Assembly: GCA_964237235.1 (NCBI GenBank)
Contig: CAXSGY010000028.1
Coordinates: 1-64,000, forward strand
Direction: 5' to 3'
Origin: GCA-002050365 sp964237235
Lineage (GTDB): Bacteria > Acidobacteriota > Blastocatellia > Pyrinomonadales > Pyrinomonadaceae
DNA length: 64,000 nt
Shown here: positions 52,430-61,388 of the stretch, piece by piece
Position numbering within the stretch: position 1 is the first letter of the stretch
How the letters are laid out: each line of letters opens with the position of its first letter
Made by a program: the position numbers and the translations under genes
The notes under the pieces: generated by a model
Database searches by the model: none
What the model was told of the DNA's origin: nothing
The model's input: the letters and a program-made list of their open reading frames with translations, nothing else

Positions 52430-54841
52430 TTAGTGTGTGTCGTAATTGGCAATCGGGTAATCTCCGTTTTGCCCGAATTGTGTCTGCAAGATACCTCCGA
52501 CTGAACTGCGCGCGACATAGAACGTGCCGGTCAGCGGATCCCAAACCGCGATATCGGTTCGCCCGTCGCCGTCGTAATCGTTTTGAACGGTCAACTGCGG
52601 TTTTGCTCCGAGCTGCGTTGCGGTAAAGGTCGTATTGCCGGTACTGCTCTGCAAAACATACCAATTATAAAACGTGCCGGTTCTAACGACCGCATAATCG
52701 GTTTTGCCGTCGCCGTCATAATCGCCGGGAACGACTAAATCGCTGCCCAAGCCGAATTGAACGCCAACGAATCCGCCCAAACTGCGCTGCACGTAGAAGG
52801 TCGCGGGCTGATTGCTGTTACCGCGGAAGACGGCTAAATCGAATTTGCCGTCGCCGTCATAATCGCCGGGCGCGGTGACATCCGAAGCCAAGCCGAACTG
52901 CGTCGCCGTGAAAGCTCCGGTCGTGACGGTGCTGTCTTGAATGAACCAGGTCATTAAGCCGTTGGCGCGGCGCACGACTGCGTAATCGGTTCTGCCGTCG
53001 CCGGTATAATCGCGGGCGACCGGTTCGTCGCCCGCTTGTCCGAACTGTGCCACCTGAACGGTGTTCGACGAACTGCGAAGCACGAAGAACGTGCCGGTCG
53101 TCGTTCTGAACACGGCTAAATCGGTTCTGCCGTCGCCGTCATAATCGCCGGGCGTGAAAATATCGGTGTTGCCGTCGCCGAACATCTGCCCGGAGAAACT
53201 GCCGGTCGAGCTATTTCTGATGTAAACCGTATTGTTGCTCGAACGATAAACCGCGTAATCGGCGCGTCCATCGCCGTCGAAATCAAGCACGTTCGTCGCC
53301 GTCGTACTGTTGCTGACGACTAACCCGCGAATCGGGGCGGACGCGTTGATCGGGGAAACAAAACTTGCCGCGCCGGTCGTCAAATTAATCGTGTAAAGAT
53401 TTGAAGTCGCGCTGCCGGTCGGCTGTAAAGCCGCCAGAGCGACGTTGCCGGCGTTCGCAATATCGAAACCGTTATTGCCCGTCGCGTCGAAACCGATTGA
53501 CCCAATCGCAATCAGTGTTCCGGCATTCGCCGGATTTTGCTGATACAGGAAATCGGTCGCCGAGCTGATGTCGTAAAGCGTCGTCGTCGTCGCGCCGCCG
53601 AAGCTGTTTGTGTAAGCGGCGGCATCCGCGCCGGTCGCCGCGCCGTTCAAATTCGGATCGGTCGCCGCCAAAGTTCCGTCGTTCGGGTTAAGGCGCAGAT
53701 TTTGTCCCGTATCGCTGATGACGCGAATGCGGTCAACCGTCGGGTTAAAATCGAAACCGAAATTCGTTCCGTTCAAGGTAAACGCGCCCGCCGCGCCGAC
53801 CGGCGTGGCGACGCCGGTCGTCTGATTAATTATGTAAAGACGGCTCGAGCTGCCCAAACCGTAAAGCTGTCCGGTCGCCGGACGGACGTCTATTCCCAAA
53901 ATACTTTCGCCGCTCTGCAAACCGGTAATCGTGACGGCGTTGCCAATCGGGGTATTTGCGCGGTTGCTGTTGAACCGTATGAGCTGGTTGGTTGTCGTCA
54001 AAGCGATTACGTTGAAACCGGCGGTCGGCATCGCGCCCGTATCAACCGCAAGACCGCGCAACGGGTTAATCTGGACTGCGCCGCCGATAATGCCGATTGA
54101 CGTCGCCGCGCCGGTCGTCAGATTGATTGTGTAAAGCTGCGTGTTGCCGATTAAATCCTGCGATGCCGCATATGCCGTATTGTTGCCGGAAAAATAATCG
54201 AAGCCGTTGACGCTTTGAAAATCAACGCCGAGCGGTCCGACTAAAATCAAAGTTCCCGAATTCGCCGGATTCTGCATATAAAGATTGTCGGTCGTCGCGT
54301 CTATGTCGTAAAGAGCCGTCGTCGTCGCACCGGCAAAGTTGTTGGTGTAGGCGGCGGCGGTCGGCTGCATTGCCGCGCCGTTAATCGCGCCGTCAACGAT
54401 GGCGGTCGCGTCATTCGGATTGACGCGCAAATTTTGTCCCGTATCCGACACGATGCGAATGCGGTCAACCGTCGGATTAAAGTCGAAGCCGAAATCCGTT
54501 CCGCTCAAAGGCGTGGTCAAAACTCCGACCAATGTCGCATTGGCGGTCGTTTTATCAATAACGTAGATGCGGCTTGTGCTGCCTAAACCGTAAAGCTGTC
54601 CGGTCGCGGGGCGAACGTCTATACCGAGAATAAATTCGCCGTTCTGCAAGCCCGCAATCGAGCCGACGACCGTCACCGCGTTCGGCGTGAGCGCGTTAAA
54701 ACGCACGAGCTGGTTGTTGGTCATCACGCCGTAAATGGTCGCGTTGGTTTGCGCTTTAACATTTGTCAATCCGACAAAAAGCAGCAAACCCAGTAAAAAT
54801 GGCACAGCCGCGAGGCTCCGCCGGTTAATTTTTTCCCTCAT
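52430..54841 (-). CDS. Secreted protein with two DUF4394 domains and FG-GAP repeats, 803 aa
   Basis: After a signal peptide (FLLGLLLFVGLTNVKAQ), two DUF4394 domains follow each other, about 240 residues each, with the shared blocks ILGIDVRPATGQLYGLG and GFDFNPTVDRIRVISDTGQNLR. The C-terminal third has six FG-GAP/VCBS-type repeats (for example PGDYDGDGKTDYAVVR), whose DxDGDG loops bind calcium and build a beta propeller. It is probably a surface or secreted protein. The start at 54841 is chosen because GGAGG lies before it; an upstream Met at 54886 lacks one. Strong internal repetition suggests tandem duplication. Confidence 0.85.
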   Translation of the reverse strand: MREKINRRSLAAVPFLLGLLLFVGLTNVKAQTNATIYGVMTNNQLVRFNALTPNAVTVVGSIAGLQNGEFILGIDVRPATGQLYGLGSTSRIYVIDKTTANATLVGVLTTPLSGTDFGFDFNPTVDRIRIVSDTGQNLRVNPNDATAIVDGAINGAAMQPTAAAYTNNFAGATTTALYDIDATTDNLYMQNPANSGTLILVGPLGVDFQSVNGFDYFSGNNTAYAASQDLIGNTQLYTINLTTGAATSIGIIGGAVQINPLRGLAVDTGAMPTAGFNVIALTTTNQLIRFNSNRANTPIGNAVTITGLQSGESILGIDVRPATGQLYGLGSSSRLYIINQTTGVATPVGAAGAFTLNGTNFGFDFNPTVDRIRVISDTGQNLRLNPNDGTLAATDPNLNGAATGADAAAYTNSFGGATTTTLYDISSATDFLYQQNPANAGTLIAIGSIGFDATGNNGFDIANAGNVALAALQPTGSATSNLYTINLTTGAASFVSPINASAPIRGLVVSNSTTATNVLDFDGDGRADYAVYRSSNNTVYIRNSSTGSFSGQMFGDGNTDIFTPGDYDGDGRTDLAVFRTTTGTFFVLRSSSNTVQVAQFGQAGDEPVARDYTGDGRTDYAVVRRANGLMTWFIQDSTVTTGAFTATQFGLASDVTAPGDYDGDGKFDLAVFRGNSNQPATFYVQRSLGGFVGVQFGLGSDLVVPGDYDGDGKTDYAVVRTGTFYNWYVLQSSTGNTTFTATQLGAKPQLTVQNDYDGDGRTDIAVWDPLTGTFYVARSSVGGILQTQFGQNGDYPIANYDTH

Positions 54842-55247
54842 TAAATTATCCCTCCGGTCAAAAACCATTAAAAAATGAAGACACATCTACCGTCATTACG
54901 AATGCCGTAAATTGTGTCGAAGTTATTTTTACAAATAAAGAAAATAATCCTGCAGTATAAGATTCGTCAAACACATCTTAACAGATGCAAAATAATTCCG
55001 CTTTCGGTGGATTTTCCTCAATTATTTCCAATTCGCGTTCTTTGTCAATGCTCTATGTTCGGCTCGCCAACAATTCAATGATTTTCTGCCTGAACGAATT
55101 TTTGATTTTCATCGAAAATACACAAACTAAAAAAGACTGCCGCCTTACCGCTTTTCAGTCGCCGGACGAGCTTCGCCCAAACCGAAAAAACAGCGAAAAC
55201 TATGCAAATTCGGCGCGGGTTTGTCTTCATTTATTGCGGCTTTTATT
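54842..55247. other. Gap upstream of the DUF4394 gene
   Basis: AT-rich DNA of about 400 bases. A minus-strand TTGACG near 54965-54970 followed by weak -10-like boxes may be the promoter of the DUF4394 gene. An open frame at 54985-55296 on the plus strand has no ribosome site and a poor composition, so I leave it out. Nothing else recognised. Confidence 0.4.
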
Positions 55248-55382
55248 TTACAAAGCCGCCGCGATTTTCTGTTCTTTAATCTGTTCTTTATTTTGACAGG
55301 CGGCAAAAGTCTGGCAAAGTATTATCAACACGAGCAGCAAAAATAACGATTTCGGGGCGACGCTTTTACTATTGTTTTCCAT
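55248..55382 (-). CDS. Small lipoprotein, 44 aa, overlapping the broken gene
   Basis: The frame starts MENNSKSVAPKSLFLLLVLI and contains a lipobox-like TFAAC at residues 25-29, so a 16-residue mature lipopeptide (QNKEQIKEQ type, charged) would follow the cysteine. It overlaps the end of the pseudogene by 14 bases in another frame, like a coupled downstream gene. A stem-loop (GCGGCTTT / AAAGCCGC) covers its stop. Small entericidin-like lipoproteins are a loose comparison only; no family recognised. Confidence 0.45.
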   Translation of the reverse strand: MENNSKSVAPKSLFLLLVLIILCQTFAACQNKEQIKEQKIAAAL

Positions 55383-56866
55383 ACCACGCATAGTTTTCCT
55401 CCAACATCAATCCTAATCGCTCCACCAACCGCTGCGCCCGCTGTTTCTCGAACGGGTCGGCGGATTTGCGGGCGTGTTCCCGAATTTGCCAAATCAACTT
55501 TTCGATAATTTGCGGATTATCCGGCACGACGTGCGTCATTTCGTTTTGTATTTTCTTCAACAGCGCGTCGCGTTTGTTGATAAACTCGGTGATCGCCTGC
55601 ATTCTCACCGCAGTAGTTGCCCATTTTCCGGCTTCTAAAAATAAGCCCAAACCGTTCAGCGCGCCTCCTACTCGCCAATCATTTTCTGCGTTTTGTACCG
55701 AATTTTTATTGATGATCTGAAACGTATCTGTTTCATTGCTATAGATATTGGGTCTGCTCTGCTGCGGCGGTTTGCTGCCGTCTTTTCTATCCCAAACTTT
55801 ATCATCTTTGATAATTTTCTCTCTGAATCCGACCGCACGACCTGTCGGACTGTCTTCATTTTCCGGGTGTGTCGCCGGCATAAATTCACCACTGTCTATT
55901 TTATTTTCTTGTGCGATTCTTTGCTCATTCTGGATAAATAACTGCTTCAATTTTTGTTGGCTAGTCGTCAACGGTCTGGGCGTGGACATTGCAGTCGGTT
56001 CGGACTGGCTGACGAGCGAGATTATATCGCCCGCCTCGTAATCCGATTTTCCTGTTTGCTCATCGCATAATATTTGGAAACCCAATCGCGCTCTTGAAAT
56101 TCGCTGTCGTTGCCAATCTGCGCGAACATCCCCGACGCTTCCTGATTGATATAGCTTGCTTCATTGCCGCTCACAGTCAAAGTCGGATTTTTTGCCGTTG
56201 AAAACTGACTGAAGGCGTTTCTTGTCGCCGCGTTCAATAACACCGACACGCCGACATCTTTGTTTCCGTAAAGCGATGCTCTGGCGCGCGCTATTAAAAT
56301 AAACGGATTGTCTTCGTAACCTTGCGCGGCTAAATACGATAACGCTTCGGCGATTTGCTTTTTGGTCGAAAGATCGCCGAAAGCGGTAATCATTAAATCC
56401 TGCAATGCCTTTAAGCGTTCTTCGCCTGAAGATTTCAGAATTTTATTACATCGTCAATAAAGTTGCGCTGAAGATTAAGATCGCTAATTGCGCCGGCGGC
56501 GGAACTGACGGCGTTGAAAATTCTCCGGTCACGGAAATCCTCAACGGCATCAACCCACGATTTTTTAAGCACCAATTCGATCAAACCGTCTTTCCCGACC
56601 GGCGCGGTTGTAACCTGCTCGTCGGTCGCCCATTGATTCGGATACTTTTATCTACAATTATCCAACTGTTCGGAAATTCGAGATTGAACGCCGCAATATC
56701 CGCTGCGTTGTAACCGAATTCATCGCGTAAAATTGCCGTCTCTGATTTTCCTTGCGAAAGCGGTCGAGTTTATTAAAGCCGGTTCGATAGGTTTTTCAAC
56801 GCGCGTGACTTTTCTTGAGTTCACAACCGCCGTATCGTCGCTGAGAGCGATGGATAAATTTTTCAT
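55369..56866 (-). pseudogene. Gene broken by at least four frameshifts, about 500 codons
   Basis: Reading on the minus strand from an ATG at 56866 (MKNLSIALSDDTAVV), one protein can be followed only by switching frames near 56755, 56640, 56440 and 56050. The pieces join smoothly: EFGYNAADIAAFNLEFPNSW, then QWATDEQVTTAPVGKDGLIE, then GDLSTKKQIAEALSYLAAQGYE, then the 55369-56040 part ending ENYAWYGKQ. Two of the shifts lie at AAAA runs. Either the gene is decayed or the assembly has indel errors. I do not recognise the family; it appears soluble, with no signal peptide. Confidence 0.75.
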
Positions 56867-57138
56867 TTTGATGAAGACCTCAATTTTTTTTACAAATCGT
56901 GCTGTAAAATATTTTCAGATGCCTTGCTGGACGAAAGAACGAAATTAGCCCGGATTGACCGTTTTGACTACTGTGATTTTTTAATCGTCCGTAATATCTA
57001 CTGATTCTAAAAACCTTGTAATAAGATAATTTATAACAGATTTGAAACGCTGTGGATAGTGCTTTTATTGATGATTGGGTTAATTTTTTATGTTTTGCTA
57101 TTGTTATTATTTTACTTTCATCAATATTTTTATCTTTT

Positions 57139-58941
57139 ATGGACTCGAACTTAATCAGAAACTTTTCGATCATCGCGCATATTGACCACGGCAAATCAAC
57201 GCTCGCCGATAGAATTCTACAGTTGACCGGCGCGGTTGCCGACCGCGATATGGAAGCGCAGCTGCTCGACGATATGGATTTGGAGCGCGAGCGCGGCATT
57301 ACGATTAAAGCGCACGCCGTGCGGCTCGATTATACGGCGAAAGACGGCAGGCAATACGTTTTGAATTTGATTGACACGCCCGGTCACGTTGATTTTTCCT
57401 ACGAAGTTTCGCGCTCGCTGTCGGCGTGCGAAGGCGCGCTTTTAATCGTTGATTCGTCGCAGGGCGTTGAGGCGCAGACGCTGGCGAACACATATCTCGC
57501 GCTCGAGAACAATCTCGAACTCGTGCCGGTTTTGAACAAAATTGATTTGCCCGCCGCCGATCCCGACCGCATTAGAGAGCAAATCGAAAATATCATCGGC
57601 TTGGACGCGAGCGACGCGGTGCTGGCATCGGCGAAAACCGGTGTTGGCGTGGAAGAAATTCTCGAACAAATCGTCAAAAAAATTCCCGCGCCGACGGGCG
57701 ATAAAAACGCGCCGCTCAAAGCCTTGATTTTCGACAGCTGGTATGACAGTTACCGCGGCGTAATCGTTCTTTTTCGCGTCATCGAAGGCACGATTAAAAA
57801 GGGAACGAAAATTAAATTTTTCAATACGGGACGCGAATATCTGGTCGAAACAATCGGAGTCAACCGCCCGCGTCCGACACCGATTGATAAATTGAGCGTC
57901 GGCGAAGTCGGCTTCATCACCGCTTCGATTAAAACCGTCGCCGACGTGCAGATCGGCGATACGATTACCGAAGCGGCGCGTCCGGTTGACGAGCCGCTGC
58001 CCGGTTTTCAGGAAGTCAAACCGATGGTTTTCGCCGGTCTTTATCCGACCGATTCGGCGCAATACGAAGATTTGCGCGACGCGATGGAAAAACTCAGATT
58101 AAATGACTCTTCGTTTTTCTTTGAACCCGAATCTTCGACCGCGCTCGGCTTCGGCTTCCGCTGCGGATTTCTGGGGCTTTTGCATATGGAAATCGTGCAG
58201 GAACGATTGGAGCGCGAATTTAATTTAGATTTAATCACGACCGCGCCGGGCGTGCGTTACCGCGTGACGACGACGAACGGCGAGGTGATGGAAGTCGATT
58301 CGCCCTCAAAAATGCCCGACACCGGTCGCATCGAAAAAATCGAAGAACCTTTTATCGAAGCGACGATTTTAACCAACGACACATTCTTAGGCGGCATTCT
58401 TCCGCTGCTCGAAGAAAAACGCGGCGTTCAGAAAAAGTTCGAGTTCGTTACCTCAAACCGCGTAATGCTCGTTTACTCGATTCCGCTCAACGAAATCGTC
58501 CTCGACTTTTACGACCGGCTGAAAAGCGTCTCCAAGGGTTACGCGTCCCTGGATTATCATCTCTCCGGCTACGTCGAAAGCGATCTGGTCAAACTCGACA
58601 TTTTGGTTTCCGGCGAACAAGTTGACGCGCTCGCTTTGATTCTGCACCGCAAAACCGCCGATTCCAAGGGCAGAATCGTGACCGCGAAAATGAAGGAACT
58701 GATTCCGCGCCAGATGTTCGAGGTCGCCATTCAAGCCGCCATCGGCAACCGCGTCATCGCCCGCGAAACCGTCAAAGCGATGGGCAAAAACGTCATCGCC
58801 AAATGCTACGGCGGCGACATTTCGCGCAAACGAAAATTATTGGAGAAACAAAAAGAAGGCAAAAAGCGAATGAAAAAAGTCGGGCGCGTCGAGATTCCGC
58901 AGGAAGCATTTCTCGCGGTTTTGAAGGTTAATGAAAGCTAA
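57139..58941 (+). CDS. lepA: Elongation factor 4 (LepA)
   Basis: Ribosomal GTPase that back-translocates or remodels stalled ribosomes. G1 IAHIDHGKST, G2 RERGITI, G3 DTPGHVDF, G4 NKIDLP and the LepA-specific C-terminal domain ending KRMKKVGRVEIPQEAFLAVL are all present; 600 residues is normal length. The frame is open from 57052, but the ATG at 57139 begins the conserved MDSNLIRNFSIIAHIDHG. The 3' end (58787-58941) recurs at 60484-60638 and partly at 61302-61367. Only two bases separate it from the AlbA_2 gene. Confidence 0.97.
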   Translation: MDSNLIRNFSIIAHIDHGKSTLADRILQLTGAVADRDMEAQLLDDMDLERERGITIKAHAVRLDYTAKDGRQYVLNLIDTPGHVDFSYEVSRSLSACEGALLIVDSSQGVEAQTLANTYLALENNLELVPVLNKIDLPAADPDRIREQIENIIGLDASDAVLASAKTGVGVEEILEQIVKKIPAPTGDKNAPLKALIFDSWYDSYRGVIVLFRVIEGTIKKGTKIKFFNTGREYLVETIGVNRPRPTPIDKLSVGEVGFITASIKTVADVQIGDTITEAARPVDEPLPGFQEVKPMVFAGLYPTDSAQYEDLRDAMEKLRLNDSSFFFEPESSTALGFGFRCGFLGLLHMEIVQERLEREFNLDLITTAPGVRYRVTTTNGEVMEVDSPSKMPDTGRIEKIEEPFIEATILTNDTFLGGILPLLEEKRGVQKKFEFVTSNRVMLVYSIPLNEIVLDFYDRLKSVSKGYASLDYHLSGYVESDLVKLDILVSGEQVDALALILHRKTADSKGRIVTAKMKELIPRQMFEVAIQAAIGNRVIARETVKAMGKNVIAKCYGGDISRKRKLLEKQKEGKKRMKKVGRVEIPQEAFLAVLKVNES

Positions 58942-58943
58942 AT

Positions 58944-60332
58944 ATGAATTTTGATTCGCTTAAAAATTTAGTGACTCAAGGCGAATCGGACAAACTTGAG
59001 TTCAAAGCAACGACTGGACAACGCAGCGAAGCGGCGAAAACCGTTTGTGCGATGCTGAACAGTTTGGGCGGCTTCGTTCTTTTCGGAATTACAAATCAAG
59101 GTGAAATCAAAGGTCAAGACTGCTCGCCGCGAACTTATGAGGATATTGCTCACGAATTAAACAAAATAGAGCCGCCGGCTTTTCCAGACGTTGAAAGTCT
59201 CCCACTCGACAATGGAAAAACCGTTGTTATATTGCGTGTCAATAGCGGCGGCGGACCCTATACATACGACGGAAGACCGTATATGAGACAAGGTTCGATT
59301 ACCTCAACCATGCCCCGCCCGCGTTACGAAAGATTACTTCTTGAAAGAATGCACGGCTCGCATCGTTGGGAAAATCAACCTGTTGCCGGACTTCAAATTG
59401 CCGACCTCGATGAACGCGAAATTATTCTAACCATCGAAGAAGCCATCCGGCGCGGCAGAATGGAAGACCCGAACACTCGCAATCTGACGGAACTTCTGAA
59501 CGGACTCGGATTGATTCACGAAGGAAACTTGCTAAACGCAGCAATCGTGTTATTCGCCCGCGCCGAAAGATTAATGCCGCGTTACCCGCAGTGCCTTCTG
59601 CGAATGGCACGTTTTCGCGGTAACAACATCACGGAATTTTTAGACAATCGCCAAGAACCCGGACACGCTTTTAATCTTATGCAGCGGGCGCAGAGATTTT
59701 TACGCGATCATCTGCCGGTCGCCGGACGAATCGTGCCTAATTTGTTTGAGCGCGTTGACGATCCGCTTTACCCATTGGCGGCTTTGCGCGAGGCATTAGC
59801 GAATGCTTTCTGTCATCGTGATTACGCAATTGCAGGCGGTGCAGTCAGCGTCGCCATTTTCGACGACCGTTTGGAAATTTCCAGCACAGGCAGTTTGCCG
59901 TTTGATTTGACGGCGGAAGATTTGAAGAGACCACATCGTTCACGTCCTTGGAATCCGATAATCGCGCAAACTTTTTACCGGCGCGGTATCACCGAACAAT
60001 GGGGACGTGGAACGCTCAAGATGATGGAATTGACCAGTGAAGCAGGACTTGTTGAACCGGAATTTGAAGTTAAAAGCGGTGAGGTTATAGTTAGGTTTTT
60101 ACCCGTAAGCTATATTGCACCGACACGCGTCAGTCGTGATTTGAGCGAATTACAACAACTTTTACTAACTGTTCTCTCTCGAACAAGTCCGGCATCTTTA
60201 AGCGAAATCCGTCAGCATTTACCGGCTGATTATCCAAAACGTACAATTCAGGATAACTTAAAAGTATTGAAAGTTCTCGAATTGATTGATTCAAGCGGTC
60301 ACGGGGCTGGAGCAAGATGGATGTTAAAATAA
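58944..60332 (+). CDS. AlbA_2 (Schlafen-like) and RecG-like ATP-binding protein, 462 aa
   Basis: Residues 1-120 are an AlbA_2 domain, the divergent AAA_4 or Schlafen-type fold: ESDKLEFKATTGQRSEAAKTVCAMLNSLGGFVLFGITNQG. Residues 270-370 match the RecG-like HATPase part: ALREALANAFCHRDY, DDRLEISSTGSLP, GRGTLKMME. The C terminus is a winged helix (SLSEIRQHLPADYPKRTIQDNLKVL). Such proteins act as transcription regulators or in defence. The gene is coupled to lepA by a two-base gap and is bounded by a second lepA tail, so it looks like inserted cargo. Function otherwise unknown. Confidence 0.8.
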   Translation: MNFDSLKNLVTQGESDKLEFKATTGQRSEAAKTVCAMLNSLGGFVLFGITNQGEIKGQDCSPRTYEDIAHELNKIEPPAFPDVESLPLDNGKTVVILRVNSGGGPYTYDGRPYMRQGSITSTMPRPRYERLLLERMHGSHRWENQPVAGLQIADLDEREIILTIEEAIRRGRMEDPNTRNLTELLNGLGLIHEGNLLNAAIVLFARAERLMPRYPQCLLRMARFRGNNITEFLDNRQEPGHAFNLMQRAQRFLRDHLPVAGRIVPNLFERVDDPLYPLAALREALANAFCHRDYAIAGGAVSVAIFDDRLEISSTGSLPFDLTAEDLKRPHRSRPWNPIIAQTFYRRGITEQWGRGTLKMMELTSEAGLVEPEFEVKSGEVIVRFLPVSYIAPTRVSRDLSELQQLLLTVLSRTSPASLSEIRQHLPADYPKRTIQDNLKVLKVLELIDSSGHGAGARWMLK

Positions 60333-60349
60333 TCCTTATATGACATCGT

Positions 60350-60474
60350 CATAATTGCACGTGTCGCCGTGCAATTATGACGTGCAATTTCTTTCTGTTT
60401 TTTTACTCGTTGACCGGACTTGATTTAGCAAAACCGAAATAGCACGACGGCACGTGCAATTATGACGTGCAATT
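60350..60474. repeat. GTGCAATT repeat cluster downstream of the AlbA_2 gene
   Basis: A perfect dyad CATAATTGCACG / CGTGCAATTATG lies at 60350-60379. A 22-base unit made of two CGTGCAATT blocks occurs at 60368-60389 and again at 60453-60474. The cluster sits between the AlbA_2 stop and lepA tail copy 2, so it may be the gene's terminator or operator, or an end of the inserted segment. Confidence 0.75.
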
Positions 60475-60483
60475 CAAAAAGCT

Positions 60484-60638
60484 AAAACGTCATCGCCAAA
60501 TGCTACGGCGGCGATATTTCCAGAAAGCGCAAACTGCTCGAAAAGCAAAAGGAAGGCAAAAAACGAATGAAAAAAGTCGGTCGCGTCGAGATTCCGCAGG
60601 AAGCATTTCTCGCGGTTTTGAAGGTTAATGAAAGCTGA
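60484..60638 (+). pseudogene. Second copy of the lepA 3' end, 155 bp
   Basis: Aligns without gaps to 58787-58941. By hand I count about 16 differences in 155 bases, all silent: both encode GGDISRKRKLLEKQKEGKKR and the rest to the end, then stop (TGA here, TAA in lepA). The first 31 and the last 55 coding bases are identical, and the differences cluster in the middle. The start of the PIN gene (ATG at 60628) lies inside it. It is a real diverged lepA tail, not random decay. Confidence 0.9.
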
Positions 60639-61063
60639 AATTTTTCAAATTATCATTGACACAAATGTTTTGCTTTCGGCTCTGCGTTCGCAATTTGGCG
60701 CGTCGTTCCGGCTTCTCTCTTTAATTGAAGATTCGCGGTTTCAAATAAACATTTCAGTTGCGTTGGTATTGGAATATGAAGACGTTTTAAAACGCCCCGC
60801 TCTCAATCCGAATTTAACCGCGCAGGAAATTGACGACATTCTCGATTTCTTATGTCCAGGATGCCAACTTGCGAGAGATTTTTTATCTTTGGCGACCGAC
60901 TTTACGCGATCCGAAAGATGATTTCGTTTTAGAACTCGCGGTTGAAAGCAGCTGCGACTACATAGTTACATTTAACACGAAAGATTTTGCCGGAGCCGAA
61001 AAATTCGGCATCGAAGCCGTCAAGCCAAAAGAATTTTTACAAATTATCGGAGAAATAAAATGA
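60628..61063 (+). pseudogene. PIN-domain toxin with an internal frameshift
   Basis: The first half (MKAEIFQIIIDTNVLLSALR) has the first catalytic Asp of PIN ribonucleases. The second half, in another frame, begins near 60866 and has LREIFYLWRPTLRDPKDDFVLELAVESSCDYIVTFNTKDF, the conserved LWR..L.DPKDD..LE pattern of the PIN_3-type toxins. The shift lies about codon 80. Its ATG sits in the lepA tail copy, and its end overlaps the antitoxin start (ATGA). The toxin is probably dead unless the shift is an assembly error. Confidence 0.8.
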
Positions 61064-61302
61064 CCGTTATCGAAAACGTAGCCGTTCCCGAGTCACTCTT
61101 AAAACAAGTTCGTGAACTTTCCGAAAAAGAAGGCATCACGATTGACCAATTCGTTTCTTCGGCAATCGCCGAAAAAGCCTCGGCGTGGACGACCATCGAA
61201 TATCTGAAAGACAGAGCTAAACGCGGAAGCCGTGAAAAATTTTTACAGGCGTTAAGCAAAGTTCCAAAAATCGAACCCGACGAAGACGATAGAATTGATT
61301 GA
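61060..61302 (+). CDS. Ribbon-helix-helix-type antitoxin, 80 aa
   Basis: VIENVAVPESLLKQVRELSEKEGITIDQFVSSAIAEKASAW is a MetJ/Arc/CopG-type fold: a short beta strand then two helices. The C-terminal 30 residues are charged and would bind the toxin. It overlaps the PIN gene by four bases. It is intact although the toxin frame is broken. Confidence 0.75.
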   Translation: MTVIENVAVPESLLKQVRELSEKEGITIDQFVSSAIAEKASAWTTIEYLKDRAKRGSREKFLQALSKVPKIEPDEDDRID

Positions 61303-61367
61303 AAGTCGGTCGCGTCGAAATTCCGCAGGAAGCGTTTCTGGCTGTGTTAAAGGTCAATGAAGGTTAA
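61302..61367 (+). pseudogene. Third copy of the lepA 3' end, 66 bp
   Basis: Encodes VGRVEIPQEAFLAVLKVNEG and a TAA stop. Compared with lepA, nearly every codon in the second half differs by a silent change; only the last residue (S to G) changes. It is shorter and more diverged than the copy at 60484, so probably older. It starts in the antitoxin stop codon. Confidence 0.85.
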
Positions 61368-61388
61368 AATTATGAAGACAAATCAGCT

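Noticed and set aside
54985..55296. Open frame of 103 codons before the DUF4394 gene
   Set aside because: No ribosome site, and it is opposite the small lipoprotein frame that has a lipobox.
57052..57138. Upstream start of lepA
   Set aside because: The extra 29 residues are hydrophobic and not part of LepA, and the ATG at 57139 begins the conserved N terminus.
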